Shown: positions 50,486 through 59,792 of the stretch, one piece after another
How positions within the stretch are numbered: the first letter of the stretch is position 1
Layout: each line of letters starts with the position of its first letter
NCBI RefSeq assembly: GCF_016756395.1
Contig: NZ_AP018365.1
Coordinates: 5,335,001 to 5,399,000, forward strand
Direction: 5' to 3'
Source: Streptomyces sp. SN-593
GTDB lineage: Bacteria; Actinomycetota; Actinomycetes; Streptomycetales; Streptomycetaceae
DNA length: 64,000 nucleotides
Notes under the pieces: model-generated
What the model was told of the DNA's origin: nothing
What the model saw: the letters and a program-made list of their open reading frames with translations, nothing else
Database searches by the model: none
Translations under genes and position numbers: made by a program

Positions 50486-51709
50486 GTGGGGCATACCGTG
50501 ACTTGGGTGAATGACTCACCCGCAGCGCCGTCCGGCGCGCCAGCAGAGGCCGTACTGACCGAAGCGCTGCGCGCCGAACTGATCGCTTTCCGCCGCGACC
50601 TGCACCGCCACCCCGAGCTCGGCCGGCAGGAGTTCCGCACCACCGAGCAGGTCAGGGCCCGCCTGGCGCAGGCCGGGCTCTCCCCGCGCGTGCTGCCGGC
50701 CGGCACCGGCCTGGTCTGCGACATCGGCTCCGCGGCCGACGGCCGGGGGCGGCTCGCGCTGCGCGCCGACCTCGACGCGCTCCCGGTGCCCGACACCAAG
50801 CAGGTCGCGTACCGCTCCACCGTCGAAGGCCGGGCGCACGCCTGCGGCCACGACGCGCACACCACCGTGGTGCTCGGCACCGGGCTGGTGCTCGCCGAGC
50901 TGGACCGGCTCGGGCGGCTGCCGCGCCCGGTCCGGCTGGTCTTCCAGCCGGCCGAGGAGGTCATGCCCGGCGGCGCGCTCGACGCGATCAAGGCGGGCGT
51001 GCTGGACGGCGTCGAGCGCATCCTCGCGGTGCACTGCGACCCGAAGGTCGAGGTCGGCCGGATCGGGCTGCGGGTCGGTCCGATCACCTCCGCCGCGGAC
51101 AAGCTGAAGCTGGTGCTGGACGGCCCCGGCGGCCACAGCGCCCGGCCGCACCTGACCACCGACCTGGTGATGGCCGCGGCGAAGCTCGCCACCGAGCTGC
51201 CCGCGGTGCTCTCCCGCCGGGTCGACCCGCGCTCGGGCCTGAGCATCGTGTGGGGCCGGATCGAGGCCGGGCACGCGGCGAACGTCATCCCGCAGCACGC
51301 CGAACTCGAGGGCACCGTCCGCTGCCTGGAGCTGGGCGCCTGGCACGACGCCCCCGACCTGGTGCACGAGGTGGTCGACCAGATCGCCGCGATGTACCGG
51401 GCCAAGTGCGAGATCGCCTACCAGCGCGGGGTGCCGCCGGTGGTCAACGAGGCGACGTCGGTGGAACTGCTGCGCGACGCGATGGCGCGCCGGTTCGGCG
51501 CCCACAGCGTGGAGGACACCGAGCAGAGCCTCGGCGGCGAGGACTTCTCCTGGTACCTGGAGCAGGTGCCCGGCGCGCTGGCCCGGTTGGGCGTGCGGGC
51601 GGTCGGCGACCACACGGCGCGCGACCTGCACCAGGGCGACTTCGACATCGACGAGGGCGCCATCGCGGTGGGCGTGGAGCTTTTCACCGCCGCTGCCCTG
51701 CTGTCCTGA
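50486..51709 (+). CDS. M20-family amidohydrolase
   Basis: The protein has 407 residues. The M20 metal-binding core includes ALRADLDALPVPD, HACGHDAHTTV, the catalytic Glu pair in QPAEEVMPGG and an HCDPKVEVG ligand region. The dimerisation domain insert carries GPGGHSARPH, and a final conserved GGEDFSWYLE. This pattern fits N-acyl-amino-acid or related amidohydrolases (IAA-amino acid hydrolase group). GTG 50486 has TGAGGAG six bases upstream, better than GTG 50498. It precedes the nucleoside locus but is separated from it by a strong terminator. Confidence 0.88.
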   Translation: MGHTVTWVNDSPAAPSGAPAEAVLTEALRAELIAFRRDLHRHPELGRQEFRTTEQVRARLAQAGLSPRVLPAGTGLVCDIGSAADGRGRLALRADLDALPVPDTKQVAYRSTVEGRAHACGHDAHTTVVLGTGLVLAELDRLGRLPRPVRLVFQPAEEVMPGGALDAIKAGVLDGVERILAVHCDPKVEVGRIGLRVGPITSAADKLKLVLDGPGGHSARPHLTTDLVMAAAKLATELPAVLSRRVDPRSGLSIVWGRIEAGHAANVIPQHAELEGTVRCLELGAWHDAPDLVHEVVDQIAAMYRAKCEIAYQRGVPPVVNEATSVELLRDAMARRFGAHSVEDTEQSLGGEDFSWYLEQVPGALARLGVRAVGDHTARDLHQGDFDIDEGAIAVGVELFTAAALLS

Positions 51710-51715
51710 CGGGAC

Positions 51716-51742
51716 GTGAGGCCCCGGCTACCGGGGCTTCAC
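51716..51742 (+). terminator. Terminator after the M20 gene
   Basis: GTGAGGCCCCGG (51716-51727), loop CTA, CCGGGGCTTCAC (51731-51742), one mismatch in 12 pairs. It separates the amidohydrolase from the BMP lipoprotein promoter. Confidence 0.75.
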
Positions 51743-51785
51743 CTGGTCGAAATGCGTCGATCCGATAACGGGTCTTCATGCGGTC

Positions 51786-51813
51786 TTTACCTGGGATCTA
51801 CGCGCGTTAAGCT
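51786..51813 (+). promoter_or_regulatory. Promoter of the BMP lipoprotein gene with CTACGCGCGT operator
   Basis: TTTACC (51786-51791) and TAAGCT (51808-51813) are spaced 16 bp. Between them lies CTACGCGCGTTA (51798-51809), which matches 10 bases of the palindrome CTACGCGCGTAG found before add. A repressor at this site would block the promoter. Confidence 0.5.
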
Positions 51814-51863
51814 CCGGCTTAGCCAGCGCCGGATCGGGCGCTTCCGAACTGAAGGGGACCCTC

Positions 51864-52892
51864 TTGCGCCGGGTATCCAAGATCGCTGCCGCGGGTGTCG
51901 TGTCCGCGGCCCTCGCGCTGACCGCGACCGCGTGCGGAAGCAGTTCCACCGACAGCGGTGGCAAGGACAAGGGCGTCGGCATGGCGTACGACGTCGGCGG
52001 TCGTGGCGACCACTCCTTCAACGACTCCGCGGCCCGGGGCATGGACAAGGCCACGAAGGAGTTCAAGCTCGGCGAGAAGGAGCAGACCGCCAGCCAGGAC
52101 GAGACCGAGTCCGACCGCGAGGAGCGGCTGGACCAGCTTGCCGGAGCAGGCTACAACCCGGTGATCGCGGTGGGCTACACGTACGGCGACGCGGTGACCG
52201 CGATAGCCAAGAAGTACCCCAAGACCACCTTCGCGATCGTCGACTCCGTCGTGGACGCGAAGAACGTGGACAGCATGACCTTCTCCACCGAGCAGAGCTC
52301 GTACCTGGCGGGCGTCGCGGCCGCGTTGAAGACCAAGACCGGCAAGGTCGGCTTCATCGGCGGCGTGCACAACACCCTGATCGGCACCTTCCAGGCCGGC
52401 TTCGACCAGGGCGTCAAGGCCACCAAGCCCTCGGTCCAGGTCACCGACCAGTACCTGTACGAGACCGACTCCAAGGGTTTCGCCGACCCGGCCGCCGCCT
52501 CCGGCAAGGCCAAGGGCATGCTCGACAAGGGCATCGACGTCATCTACACCGCGGCCGGCCTGTCCGGCGACGGCTCGATCCAGACGATCGCCGGCAAGCC
52601 CGGCACCTGGGCGATAGGCGTCGACTCCGACCAGTACCAGGACCCGGCGCTGACGAAGTACAACAAGCAGATCCTCACCTCGGCCGTGAAGAACGTCGAC
52701 GTGGCGGTGTACGACCTCATCAAGTCGGTGCACGACGGCACGCCGAAGACCGGCACCAACACGTACAACCTGGCCAACGGCGGTGTCTCGCTGGCGACGT
52801 CGGGCGGCTTCATCGGCGACATCCAGTCGCAGCTCGACGCGGCCAAGCAGAAGATCGTGTCGGGGGCGATCAAGGTCAAGTCCACTCCGTGA
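51864..52892 (+). CDS. BMP-family nucleoside-binding lipoprotein of an ABC importer
   Basis: The protein has 342 residues. The signal peptide ends in lipobox TATAC. The Bmp/PnrA fold is clear: GMAYDVGGRGDHSFNDSAARG, YNPVIAVGYTYGDAV, SSYLAGVAAAL, VGFIGGVHNTLIGTFQAGF and DVIYTAAGLSG. Such proteins bind purine or pyrimidine nucleosides and deliver them to ABC permeases. The start is a TTG at 51864 with AAGGGGA upstream; no ATG or GTG is better placed. The CTACGCGCGT site in its promoter links it to the ATPase gene and add. The ATPase gene follows after about 266 bp. Confidence 0.92.
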   Translation: MRRVSKIAAAGVVSAALALTATACGSSSTDSGGKDKGVGMAYDVGGRGDHSFNDSAARGMDKATKEFKLGEKEQTASQDETESDREERLDQLAGAGYNPVIAVGYTYGDAVTAIAKKYPKTTFAIVDSVVDAKNVDSMTFSTEQSSYLAGVAAALKTKTGKVGFIGGVHNTLIGTFQAGFDQGVKATKPSVQVTDQYLYETDSKGFADPAAASGKAKGMLDKGIDVIYTAAGLSGDGSIQTIAGKPGTWAIGVDSDQYQDPALTKYNKQILTSAVKNVDVAVYDLIKSVHDGTPKTGTNTYNLANGGVSLATSGGFIGDIQSQLDAAKQKIVSGAIKVKSTP

Positions 52893-53076
52893 CCCGATCC
52901 GGGTGAACCGGTCGTCCACGGCGGGACCGCAGCGCGGAGGCTCGGCAGGGGGGTTGTTCCGGCACCCCCCTGGCCGGGCCTTCCCCGTGCCGTGGCAGCC
53001 TGCCTGCGGTGGATCCGTGCGGCGGGTCCCCGTCGCGGAGTCCCGGACGGGAGTTCCGTGCTGTGGATCTCCGCCG

Positions 53077-53091
53077 CGACGCGCGTAGATT
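53077..53091 (+). promoter_or_regulatory. Promoter of the ABC ATPase gene with ACGCGCGTAG operator
   Basis: CGACGCGCGTAG (53077-53088) differs by one base from CTACGCGCGTAG and overlaps a TAGATT -10-like hexamer (53086-53091). If transcription starts about 7 bases after it, the upstream in-frame GTGs at 53009 and 53063 would be outside the mRNA. Confidence 0.45.
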
Positions 53092-53158
53092 CACCTTCGC
53101 GCGATACCTTCACCCCCACGTTCCGCCCGCCCGAGCCTTTCCCCGAGGGGAGTGCGCC

Positions 53159-54775
53159 ATCAACGCGTCCACGAGTCCACCCGCGCCGACCCCGCCGCAA
53201 CCGCCGCAACCCGGCGGCGCGGCCGCGGTCGAACTGCGCGGTATCACCAAGCGCTTCCCCGGGGTCGTCGCCAACCACGACATCGACATCACCGTGCGCG
53301 GCGGCACCGTGCACGCCCTCGTGGGCGAGAACGGCGCCGGCAAGTCCACGTTGATGAAGATCCTCTACGGCATGCAGAAGCCGGACGAGGGCACCATCGC
53401 GATCAACGGCGAGCAGGTCTCCTTCGGCGACCCGGGCGCCGCGATCGCCCGCGGCATCGGCATGGTGCACCAGCACTTCATGCTCGCCGACAACCTGACC
53501 GTGCTGGAGAACATCGTGCTGGGCAGCGAGAAGCTGCACGGCATCGGCGGCCGGGCCCGGGCGAGGATCACCGAGATATCCGACGCGTACGGCCTCGGGG
53601 TGCGCCCGGACGTCCTCGTCGAGGACCTGGGCGTGGCCGACCGCCAGCGGGTGGAGATCCTCAAGGTCCTCTACCGCGGCGCCCGCATCCTCATCCTCGA
53701 CGAGCCCACCGCGGTCCTGGTGCCGCAGGAGGTCGACGCGCTCTTCGAGAACCTGCGCGGGCTGAAGTCGCAGGGCCTGACGGTCATCTTCATCTCGCAC
53801 AAGCTCGGCGAGGTGCTCTCGGTCGCCGACGAGATCACCGTCATCCGGCGCGGCACCACCGTGGGCAGCGCCGACCCCGCGCACACCACCGCCAAGCAGC
53901 TCGCCGAGTTGATGGTCGGCAGCGAACTGCCCTCGCCCGAGACCCGCGAGTCCACCGTCACCGACGAGCCGATGCTCACCGTGGCCGGCCTGCGGCTGGC
54001 CGCGGTCGACCCGGAGGGCGTCGAGCGGATCGTGCTCGACGACGTCGGCTTCACCATCCACAAGGGCGAAGTGCTCGGCATCGCGGGCGTGGAGGGCAAC
54101 GGCCAGGCCGAACTGGTCGAGGCGATCATGGGCACCCGCCCGCCGGACACCGGCTCGCTGGTGCTGGACGGCCGGGACGTCACCGCCGACCCGACCCGGC
54201 GCCGCCGCGAGGACGGCATCGGCTACATCCCCGAGGACCGGCACCGGCACGGCCTGCTGCTGGAAGCCCCGCTGTGGGAGAACCGCATCCTCGGCCACGT
54301 CACCGAGCAGCCCAACAGCCGCGGCTTCCTCATCGACCCGGCCGCCGCCCGCCGCGACACCGAGCGGATCGTCCGCGAATACGACGTGCGCACCCCCGGC
54401 ATCGAGGTCACCGCGGCCTCGCTGTCCGGCGGCAACCAGCAGAAGCTGATCGTCGGCCGCGAGATGAGCCACCTGCCGAAGCTGCTGATCGCCGCGCACC
54501 CGACCCGGGGCGTGGACGTCGGCGCGCAGGCGCAGATCTGGGACCAGATACGCGCCGCCCGCCGCGAGGGCCTGGCGGTGCTGCTGATCTCCGCGGACCT
54601 CGACGAGCTGATCGGCCTGTCCGACACGCTGCGCGTGATGTACCGCGGCCGGCTGGTCGCGGACGCCGACCCGTCGACCATCACCCCGGAGCAACTGGGC
54701 TCGGCGATGACCGGCGCCGCGTCCGGGCACCTCGAACGGCAGATCGGCGAGCAGGCCGGGGGAGAGGACCGATGA
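53159..54775 (+). CDS. ABC transporter ATPase of the nucleoside importer; likely AUC start
   Basis: The protein has about 538 residues in two nucleotide-binding domains. Domain 1 has Walker A GENGAGKST, LSD-type region replaced by VADRQRVEILK, and Walker B ILILDEPTAVLVPQ. Domain 2 has a degenerate Walker A (GVEGNGQAE), signature LSGGNQQK and the altered Walker B LLIAAHPTRGVD, as usual for this sugar/nucleoside-importer class. A GAGGGGAG site (53145-53152) sits 6 bases before ATC at 53159, with no ATG, GTG or TTG in place. In-frame GTGs at 53063 and 53009 lie upstream of the likely promoter. The stop overlaps the permease ATG. Confidence 0.93.
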   Translation: MNASTSPPAPTPPQPPQPGGAAAVELRGITKRFPGVVANHDIDITVRGGTVHALVGENGAGKSTLMKILYGMQKPDEGTIAINGEQVSFGDPGAAIARGIGMVHQHFMLADNLTVLENIVLGSEKLHGIGGRARARITEISDAYGLGVRPDVLVEDLGVADRQRVEILKVLYRGARILILDEPTAVLVPQEVDALFENLRGLKSQGLTVIFISHKLGEVLSVADEITVIRRGTTVGSADPAHTTAKQLAELMVGSELPSPETRESTVTDEPMLTVAGLRLAAVDPEGVERIVLDDVGFTIHKGEVLGIAGVEGNGQAELVEAIMGTRPPDTGSLVLDGRDVTADPTRRRREDGIGYIPEDRHRHGLLLEAPLWENRILGHVTEQPNSRGFLIDPAAARRDTERIVREYDVRTPGIEVTAASLSGGNQQKLIVGREMSHLPKLLIAAHPTRGVDVGAQAQIWDQIRAARREGLAVLLISADLDELIGLSDTLRVMYRGRLVADADPSTITPEQLGSAMTGAASGHLERQIGEQAGGEDR

Positions 54776-55887
54776 GGAAGTTCGACAAGGACCGCGCCCT
54801 GCTGGGGGTCGCCGCACCGGTGCTGGCGGTCGTCAGCGCGCTGGTGGTGACCGCGCTGGTGCTGCTGGCCACCGGCAAGGAGCCGTTCCACGCGTTCAAC
54901 GTGATGCTGACCTACGGCGGCAAGTCCAACAGCCAGGTCTACATCCTCAACAAGGCCACCACGTACTACCTGGCGGGCCTGGCCGTCGCCGTCGGCTTCC
55001 GGATGAACCTGTTCAACATCGGTGTCGACGGGCAGTACCGGCTGGCGGCGTTCTTCGCCGCCGTGGTCGGCGGCGCGCTGTCCATCCCCGGCGTCGTCGA
55101 GGTGCCGGTCATCATCCTGACCGCGATGGCGGTCGGCGCGGCCTGGGCGGCGATCGCCGGCGTGCTGAAGGTGACCCGCGGGGTCAGCGAGGTCATCTCC
55201 ACGATCATGCTGAACTCGATCGCGGGCATCGTGATCGGCTACTTCCTCCAGGGCGGCCGGCTCGGCGTGCTCGACAAGGACGCCAACATGGTGTCCACCA
55301 AGCCGATCCCGACCTCCAGCCACCTGTTCAGCTTCAAGACCGCCACCGACCCGGTCTTCGGCTTCATCGTCTTCGCGGTGCTGGCCGGCGTCGTCTACTG
55401 GTTCCTGCTCTCCCGCACCCGCTTCGGCTTCGACCTGCGCGCCGTCGGCCGCTCGGAGTCCGCGGCCGAGGCGAGCGGCGTCAGCGTCAAGCGGATGGTC
55501 ATCACCAGCATGCTGATCTCCGGCGCCATGGCCGGCCTGGTCGGCATGCCGACCCTGCTCAACCAGTCCTACGACTACGGCACCGACTTCCCGACCGGCA
55601 TCGGCTTCACCGGGATCGCGGTCGCCCTGCTCGGCCGGAACAACCCGGTCGGCATCGGGGTCGGCGCGCTGCTGTGGGCGTTCCTCGAACGCTCCTCGGC
55701 CGGCCTGGAGTTCCAGGGCTACGACAAGGAGATCGTCGGCGTCATCCAGGGCGTGATCGTGCTCGCCGTGGTCATCGCCTACGAACTGGTGCGCCGTTAC
55801 GGCCTCACCCGGCAGCAACGCCAGGTCGGCGCGGAACTCGCCGCGGCCGGCGCGGGCACGGACGACAAGCAGGAGGTCGCGGCATGA
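54772..55887 (+). CDS. Nucleoside ABC importer permease 1
   Basis: The protein has 371 residues and about ten helices, of the BPD_transp_2 family. Key segments are FRMNLFNIGVDGQYRLAAFFAA, GVSEVISTIMLNSIAGIV and GIGFTGIAVALLGRNNPVGI. It forms the membrane channel with the second permease. The ATG overlaps the ATPase stop (ATGA), and the stop overlaps the next ATG. A long polar tail (VRRYGLTRQQRQVGAEL) faces the cytoplasm. Confidence 0.92.
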   Translation: MRKFDKDRALLGVAAPVLAVVSALVVTALVLLATGKEPFHAFNVMLTYGGKSNSQVYILNKATTYYLAGLAVAVGFRMNLFNIGVDGQYRLAAFFAAVVGGALSIPGVVEVPVIILTAMAVGAAWAAIAGVLKVTRGVSEVISTIMLNSIAGIVIGYFLQGGRLGVLDKDANMVSTKPIPTSSHLFSFKTATDPVFGFIVFAVLAGVVYWFLLSRTRFGFDLRAVGRSESAAEASGVSVKRMVITSMLISGAMAGLVGMPTLLNQSYDYGTDFPTGIGFTGIAVALLGRNNPVGIGVGALLWAFLERSSAGLEFQGYDKEIVGVIQGVIVLAVVIAYELVRRYGLTRQQRQVGAELAAAGAGTDDKQEVAA

Positions 55888-57176
55888 GTGCCACCACGAC
55901 TCGGACGCCGCCGCCCGCAGCGCCGCGCGTCAGGCCCGGGGCCAGGGCCGGCGGGCGGGTCAAGCTCACCCTGCCGGTGATCCTGCTGCTCATCGCGGGC
56001 GCGCTGATCGCGGTCTCCGCGGTCCGCGCGATCACCGGCGCGGAGGACGTCACCTCCTCCGGGCAGGTCGCGGGCGCGCTGGCCAGCGCGGTGCCGATCG
56101 GCCTGGCCGGTCTGGCCGGCCTGTGGTCGGAGCGGGCCGGCGTGGTCAACATCGGCCTTGAGGGCATGATGATCCTCGGCACGTTCTTCGGCGCGTGGGC
56201 GGGCTGGCAGACCAACGCGTGGGTCGCGGTGCTGGCCGGCGTCCTCGGCGGCGCGCTGGGCGGGCTGGTGCACGCGATCGTCACCGTCACCTTCGGCGTC
56301 GACCACATCGTCGCCGGTGTCGCGATGAACATCCTCGCCGCGGGCGTCACCTCCTACCTCGCCAAGCGCTGGTTCAACGTCGGCGAGGCCGCGCGCAAGG
56401 GCGGTACGCCCAAGCAGTCGCCCCAACTGGACAACGCCAAGCAGTTCACCGTGCCCGGCCTGTCGCACTGGCTGGACACCGTGGAGAAGCACCACTGGTT
56501 CCTCGTCTCCGACCTGGCCGGGATCGTCGGCGGCCTGGTCACCAACATCTCGGCGATCACGCTGCTGGCCATCGTGCTGTTCGTGGCCACGTTCTTCATC
56601 CTGTGGCGCACGCCGTTCGGGCTGCGGCTGCGCTCCTGCGGCGAGAACCCGGTGGCGGCCGAGTCGCTGGGCGTCAACGTCTACACGTACAAGTACGCCG
56701 CGGTGATCATCTCCGGCGCGCTCGCCGGACTCGGCGGGGTCTTCCTCGCCATCAGCACCCACTTCTACCTGGAGGGCCAGACCGGCGGCCGCGGCTACAT
56801 CGGCCTGGCCGCGATGATCTTCGGCAACTGGCGGCCGGGCGGCCTGGCCATGGGCGCCGGGCTCTTCGGCTACGCCGACAGCCTCCAACTGCGCAACGGC
56901 GGCCCGTCCGTGCACGCGCTGCTGCTGCTCATCGCGGTGCTGCTGCTGGCCATGGCGGTGTGGAAGTTCTACCGCGGGGCGCGGATCGCCGCGGTCGTGG
57001 CGCTGGGCTTCGCGGTGCTGCTGGCAGTCTGGTACATGCTGACCGACTCGGTGCCCGACGAGATCGTGGAGGGCACGCCGTACGTCGTGACGCTGCTGGT
57101 CATGGGCCTGTCCGCGCAACGGCTGCGGATGCCGAAGGCGGACGGCCTCCCGTACCGGAAGGGGCAGAGCGGATGA
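55884..57176 (+). CDS. Nucleoside ABC importer permease 2
   Basis: The protein has 430 residues and about ten helices. Conserved segments are GLWSERAGVVNIGLEGMMILGTFFGAW, FGVDHIVAGVAMNILAAG, GLRLRSCGENPVAAESLGV and GGRGYIGLAAMIFGNWRPGG. The start overlaps permease 1 and the stop overlaps cdd, showing a tightly packed operon. The proline-rich N-terminal 25 residues and the polar insertion around GGTPKQSPQLDNAKQF are typical length variation. Confidence 0.92.
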   Translation: MSATTTRTPPPAAPRVRPGARAGGRVKLTLPVILLLIAGALIAVSAVRAITGAEDVTSSGQVAGALASAVPIGLAGLAGLWSERAGVVNIGLEGMMILGTFFGAWAGWQTNAWVAVLAGVLGGALGGLVHAIVTVTFGVDHIVAGVAMNILAAGVTSYLAKRWFNVGEAARKGGTPKQSPQLDNAKQFTVPGLSHWLDTVEKHHWFLVSDLAGIVGGLVTNISAITLLAIVLFVATFFILWRTPFGLRLRSCGENPVAAESLGVNVYTYKYAAVIISGALAGLGGVFLAISTHFYLEGQTGGRGYIGLAAMIFGNWRPGGLAMGAGLFGYADSLQLRNGGPSVHALLLLIAVLLLAMAVWKFYRGARIAAVVALGFAVLLAVWYMLTDSVPDEIVEGTPYVVTLLVMGLSAQRLRMPKADGLPYRKGQSG

Positions 57177-57655
57177 CGGACGACACCGGGGGCGCGGGCG
57201 GTCGCGGGTCCGGCGGCGCGGGGCCGCTGCCGGGGCCCGGTCCGGCCCCGGTGGCCGCGCCCGGGCCCGACGTGGACTGGAAGGCGCTGCGCGGCGCCGC
57301 CCGGGAGGCCATGGAGCGGGCCTACGCGCCCTACTCCGGCTTCCCGGTCGGCGCGGCCGCGCTCACCGACGACGGGCGCACCGTGGTCGGCTGCAACGTG
57401 GAGAACGCCGCCTACGGTGTCGCGCTGTGCGCCGAGTGCGGGCTCGTCTCGGCGCTGCACGCCTCCGGTGGGGGCCGCCTGGTCGCCTTCTCCTGCTCCG
57501 ACCTGCGCGGCGACCCGTTGATGCCGTGCGGGCGCTGCCGCCAACTGCTGTGGGAGCACGGCGGCCCCGACCTGCTCGTCGACACCCCGCGCGGGGTGCG
57601 GCCGATGAGCGACGTGCTGCCCGACGCCTTCGGGCCCGAAGACCTCGACCGCTAG
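57173..57655 (+). CDS. cdd: Cytidine deaminase
   Basis: The protein has 160 residues. A Gly/Pro-rich extension of about 35 residues precedes the deaminase. The zinc site is complete: CAEC (first Cys with adjacent catalytic Glu) and PCGRCRQ. The substrate region YAPYSGFPVGAA and VENAAYGVALCAE is typical. It converts cytidine and deoxycytidine to uridine forms. The start overlaps the permease stop and deoA follows after 13 bp, so imported nucleosides are processed by the same operon. Confidence 0.94.
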   Translation: MTDDTGGAGGRGSGGAGPLPGPGPAPVAAPGPDVDWKALRGAAREAMERAYAPYSGFPVGAAALTDDGRTVVGCNVENAAYGVALCAECGLVSALHASGGGRLVAFSCSDLRGDPLMPCGRCRQLLWEHGGPDLLVDTPRGVRPMSDVLPDAFGPEDLDR

Positions 57656-57668
57656 GACACCCCGTTTC

Positions 57669-58952
57669 ATGGACGCCATTTCCGTCATCCGCACCAAGCG
57701 CGACCGCGGTCGGCTCGACGACGGGCAGATCGACTGGGTGATCGACGCCTACACCCGCGGCGAGGTCGCCGACGAGCAGATGTCGGCGCTGGCCATGGCG
57801 ATCCTGCTGAACGGCATGGACCGGGCCGAGATCGCCCGCTGGACCGCCGCGATGATCGCCTCCGGCGAGCGGATGGACTTCTCCGGGCTGGCCCGGCCCA
57901 CCGCCGACAAGCACTCCACCGGCGGGGTCGGCGACAAGATCACGCTGCCGCTGGCCCCGCTGGTCGCCGCGTGCGGCGCGGCCGTACCGCAGTTGTCCGG
58001 GCGGGGGCTGGGCCACACCGGCGGCACCCTCGACAAGCTGGAGTCCGTCCCGGGCTGGCGCGCCTCGCTCGGCAACGACGAGATGCTCGCCGTGCTCGCG
58101 GACGTCGGCGCGGTGGTCTGCGCGGCCGGGGACGGGCTCGCGCCGGCCGACAAGAAGCTCTACGCGCTGCGGGACGTGACCGGGACCGTCGAGTCGATCC
58201 CGCTGATCGCCTCCTCGATCATGTCCAAGAAGATCGCCGAGGGCACCGGCGCGCTCGTGCTCGACGTCAAGGTCGGCTCCGGCGCGTTCATGAAGACCCT
58301 CCAGGACGCGCGGGAACTGGCGGCCACCATGGTCGGGCTCGGCACCGACCACCAGGTGCGCACGGTGGCGCTGCTCACCGACATGTCCACCCCGCTCGGG
58401 CTGACCGCGGGCAACGCGCTCGAAGTGCGCGAGTCCGTCGAGGTGCTGGCCGGCGGCGGGCCCGCCGACGTCGTGGAGCTCACCCTCGCCCTCGCCCGCG
58501 AGATGCTCGACGCCGCCGGACTGCCCGACGCCGACCCCGCCAAGGCGCTCGCGGACGGCTCCGCGATGGACGCGTGGCGCCGGATGATCCGCGCGCAGGG
58601 CGGCGACCCCGACGCGGCACTCCCCGTGGCGCGCGAGCGGCACGTCGTGGCCGTCCCCGCGTCCGGCGTGCTCACCGCGCTCGACGCCTACGGCGTCGGC
58701 GTCGCCGCCTGGCGGCTGGGCGCGGGCCGGGCCCGCAAGGAGGACGCCGTCCAGGCGGGCGCCGGCATCGAACTCCACGCCAAACCGGGGGACACGGTGG
58801 TGGCGGGTGCCCCGCTCCTGACGCTCCACACCGACACCCCCGAGAAGTTCGAGGGCGCTCTGGAAGCCCTCGAAGGGGCCTTCACCGTCGGCCCCGCCGG
58901 CACCCCCTTCACCCCGCCCCCGGTCGTCCTGGACCGCGTCGGCCCCGCCTGA
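57669..58952 (+). CDS. deoA: Thymidine phosphorylase
   Basis: The protein has 427 residues. Hallmarks are KHSTGGVGDKITL, GRGLGHTGGTLDKLE, ALRDVTGTVESIPLIASSIMSKK and LVLDVKVGSGAFM. It splits thymidine (or uridine in the related pyrimidine phosphorylase) to base and deoxyribose-1-phosphate. It is the last gene of the nucleoside import operon. Pyrimidine-nucleoside phosphorylase (pdp) is an alternative name since the two are hard to separate by eye. Confidence 0.93.
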   Translation: MDAISVIRTKRDRGRLDDGQIDWVIDAYTRGEVADEQMSALAMAILLNGMDRAEIARWTAAMIASGERMDFSGLARPTADKHSTGGVGDKITLPLAPLVAACGAAVPQLSGRGLGHTGGTLDKLESVPGWRASLGNDEMLAVLADVGAVVCAAGDGLAPADKKLYALRDVTGTVESIPLIASSIMSKKIAEGTGALVLDVKVGSGAFMKTLQDARELAATMVGLGTDHQVRTVALLTDMSTPLGLTAGNALEVRESVEVLAGGGPADVVELTLALAREMLDAAGLPDADPAKALADGSAMDAWRRMIRAQGGDPDAALPVARERHVVAVPASGVLTALDAYGVGVAAWRLGAGRARKEDAVQAGAGIELHAKPGDTVVAGAPLLTLHTDTPEKFEGALEALEGAFTVGPAGTPFTPPPVVLDRVGPA

Positions 58953-58986
58953 GCCGCCGGGCGGGCCGCGCCCCGGGCGAACGGCC

Positions 58987-59733
58987 TCAGGTGATCGCCG
59001 AGGACGCGCGCCACACCCCCGCGAGGTCGCGGTCGCCGGTGACGGCGACCGCGTCGAGCGGCAGCCGGTTCCACAGCAGCAGGTAGAGGTCCCGCGCCGG
59101 GCCCGACAGTTCGCAGTCGGCCGGGCCCGCCGCGGTCCGTTCGGCGCGCGGCTGCGCGTCGGGGGAGAGCCGTACGGTCCACACCGCGTCCGTGTCGTCC
59201 GGGCGTACGCGCAGCACGCGGGGACGCCCGGTGCGTACCCGGCTGCTCCGGCGGGCGTGGAAGCCGGACAGCAGTTCGTCGATGCCGTCGGCGGCGAACC
59301 CCGCGTCCAGCGGGGAGAGGGCGCCGCCGCGCGCCGACTCGGCGTCCACCCGGTGCACGGCCGTCTCGTGGGCCTGCCGCCGGGCCCAGAACGCCAGGGG
59401 TGACGGCGCGCCGGGCAGGAAGGCCCAGCAGTCCAGTCCGGGGTCGGCCGCGCGCAGCGTCCGCACCAGGGCGCCGTGCCCCTCACGGAACCAGGGCAGC
59501 AGCTCCGCGCCGGTCGGCTCCCGCGGCATCGGGTCCTCCGGCACGGGTCCCGGCAGCGCCTCGGCGACGATGCGCGCCGCCCAGCGGTGGAAGGTGCCCG
59601 TGTGCCGGACCAGGTCGCCCGTCGTCCAGCCCGGGCAGGTCGGGACGGGAACGTCCGCACCGGTCCGCTCCGCGGCGTCGGCGAGCAGGCCGCCCTCGCG
59701 CCGCAGGGTGTCGATGTACTCCGTCGTCTGCAT
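58987..59733 (-). CDS. Maleylpyruvate isomerase-family, mycothiol-dependent-like protein (MDMPI/DinB fold)
   Basis: The protein has 248 residues. The DinB-like bundle has CPGWTTGDLVRHTGTFHRW, whose His and the later ARRQAHETAVHRVDAE give the His triad of MDMPI metal sites. The C-terminal domain reads DLYLLLWNRLPLDAVAVTGDRDL, as in MDMPI_C. These enzymes use mycothiol for isomerisation or thiol transfer; the substrate is unknown. It is convergent with deoA. Confidence 0.85.
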   Translation of the reverse strand: MQTTEYIDTLRREGGLLADAAERTGADVPVPTCPGWTTGDLVRHTGTFHRWAARIVAEALPGPVPEDPMPREPTGAELLPWFREGHGALVRTLRAADPGLDCWAFLPGAPSPLAFWARRQAHETAVHRVDAESARGGALSPLDAGFAADGIDELLSGFHARRSSRVRTGRPRVLRVRPDDTDAVWTVRLSPDAQPRAERTAAGPADCELSGPARDLYLLLWNRLPLDAVAVTGDRDLAGVWRASSAIT

Positions 59734-59792
59734 GCGCCGGATTCTGCCCCGCCGGGACCGGACGCGTCACGGGCGGTGCGGTGCGGTGCCCG

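Noticed and set aside
53009..53158. GTG 53009 or 53063 as starts of the ABC ATPase
   Set aside because: They precede the likely -10 and would add an Arg-rich segment unlike importer ATPases; no ribosome site is present.
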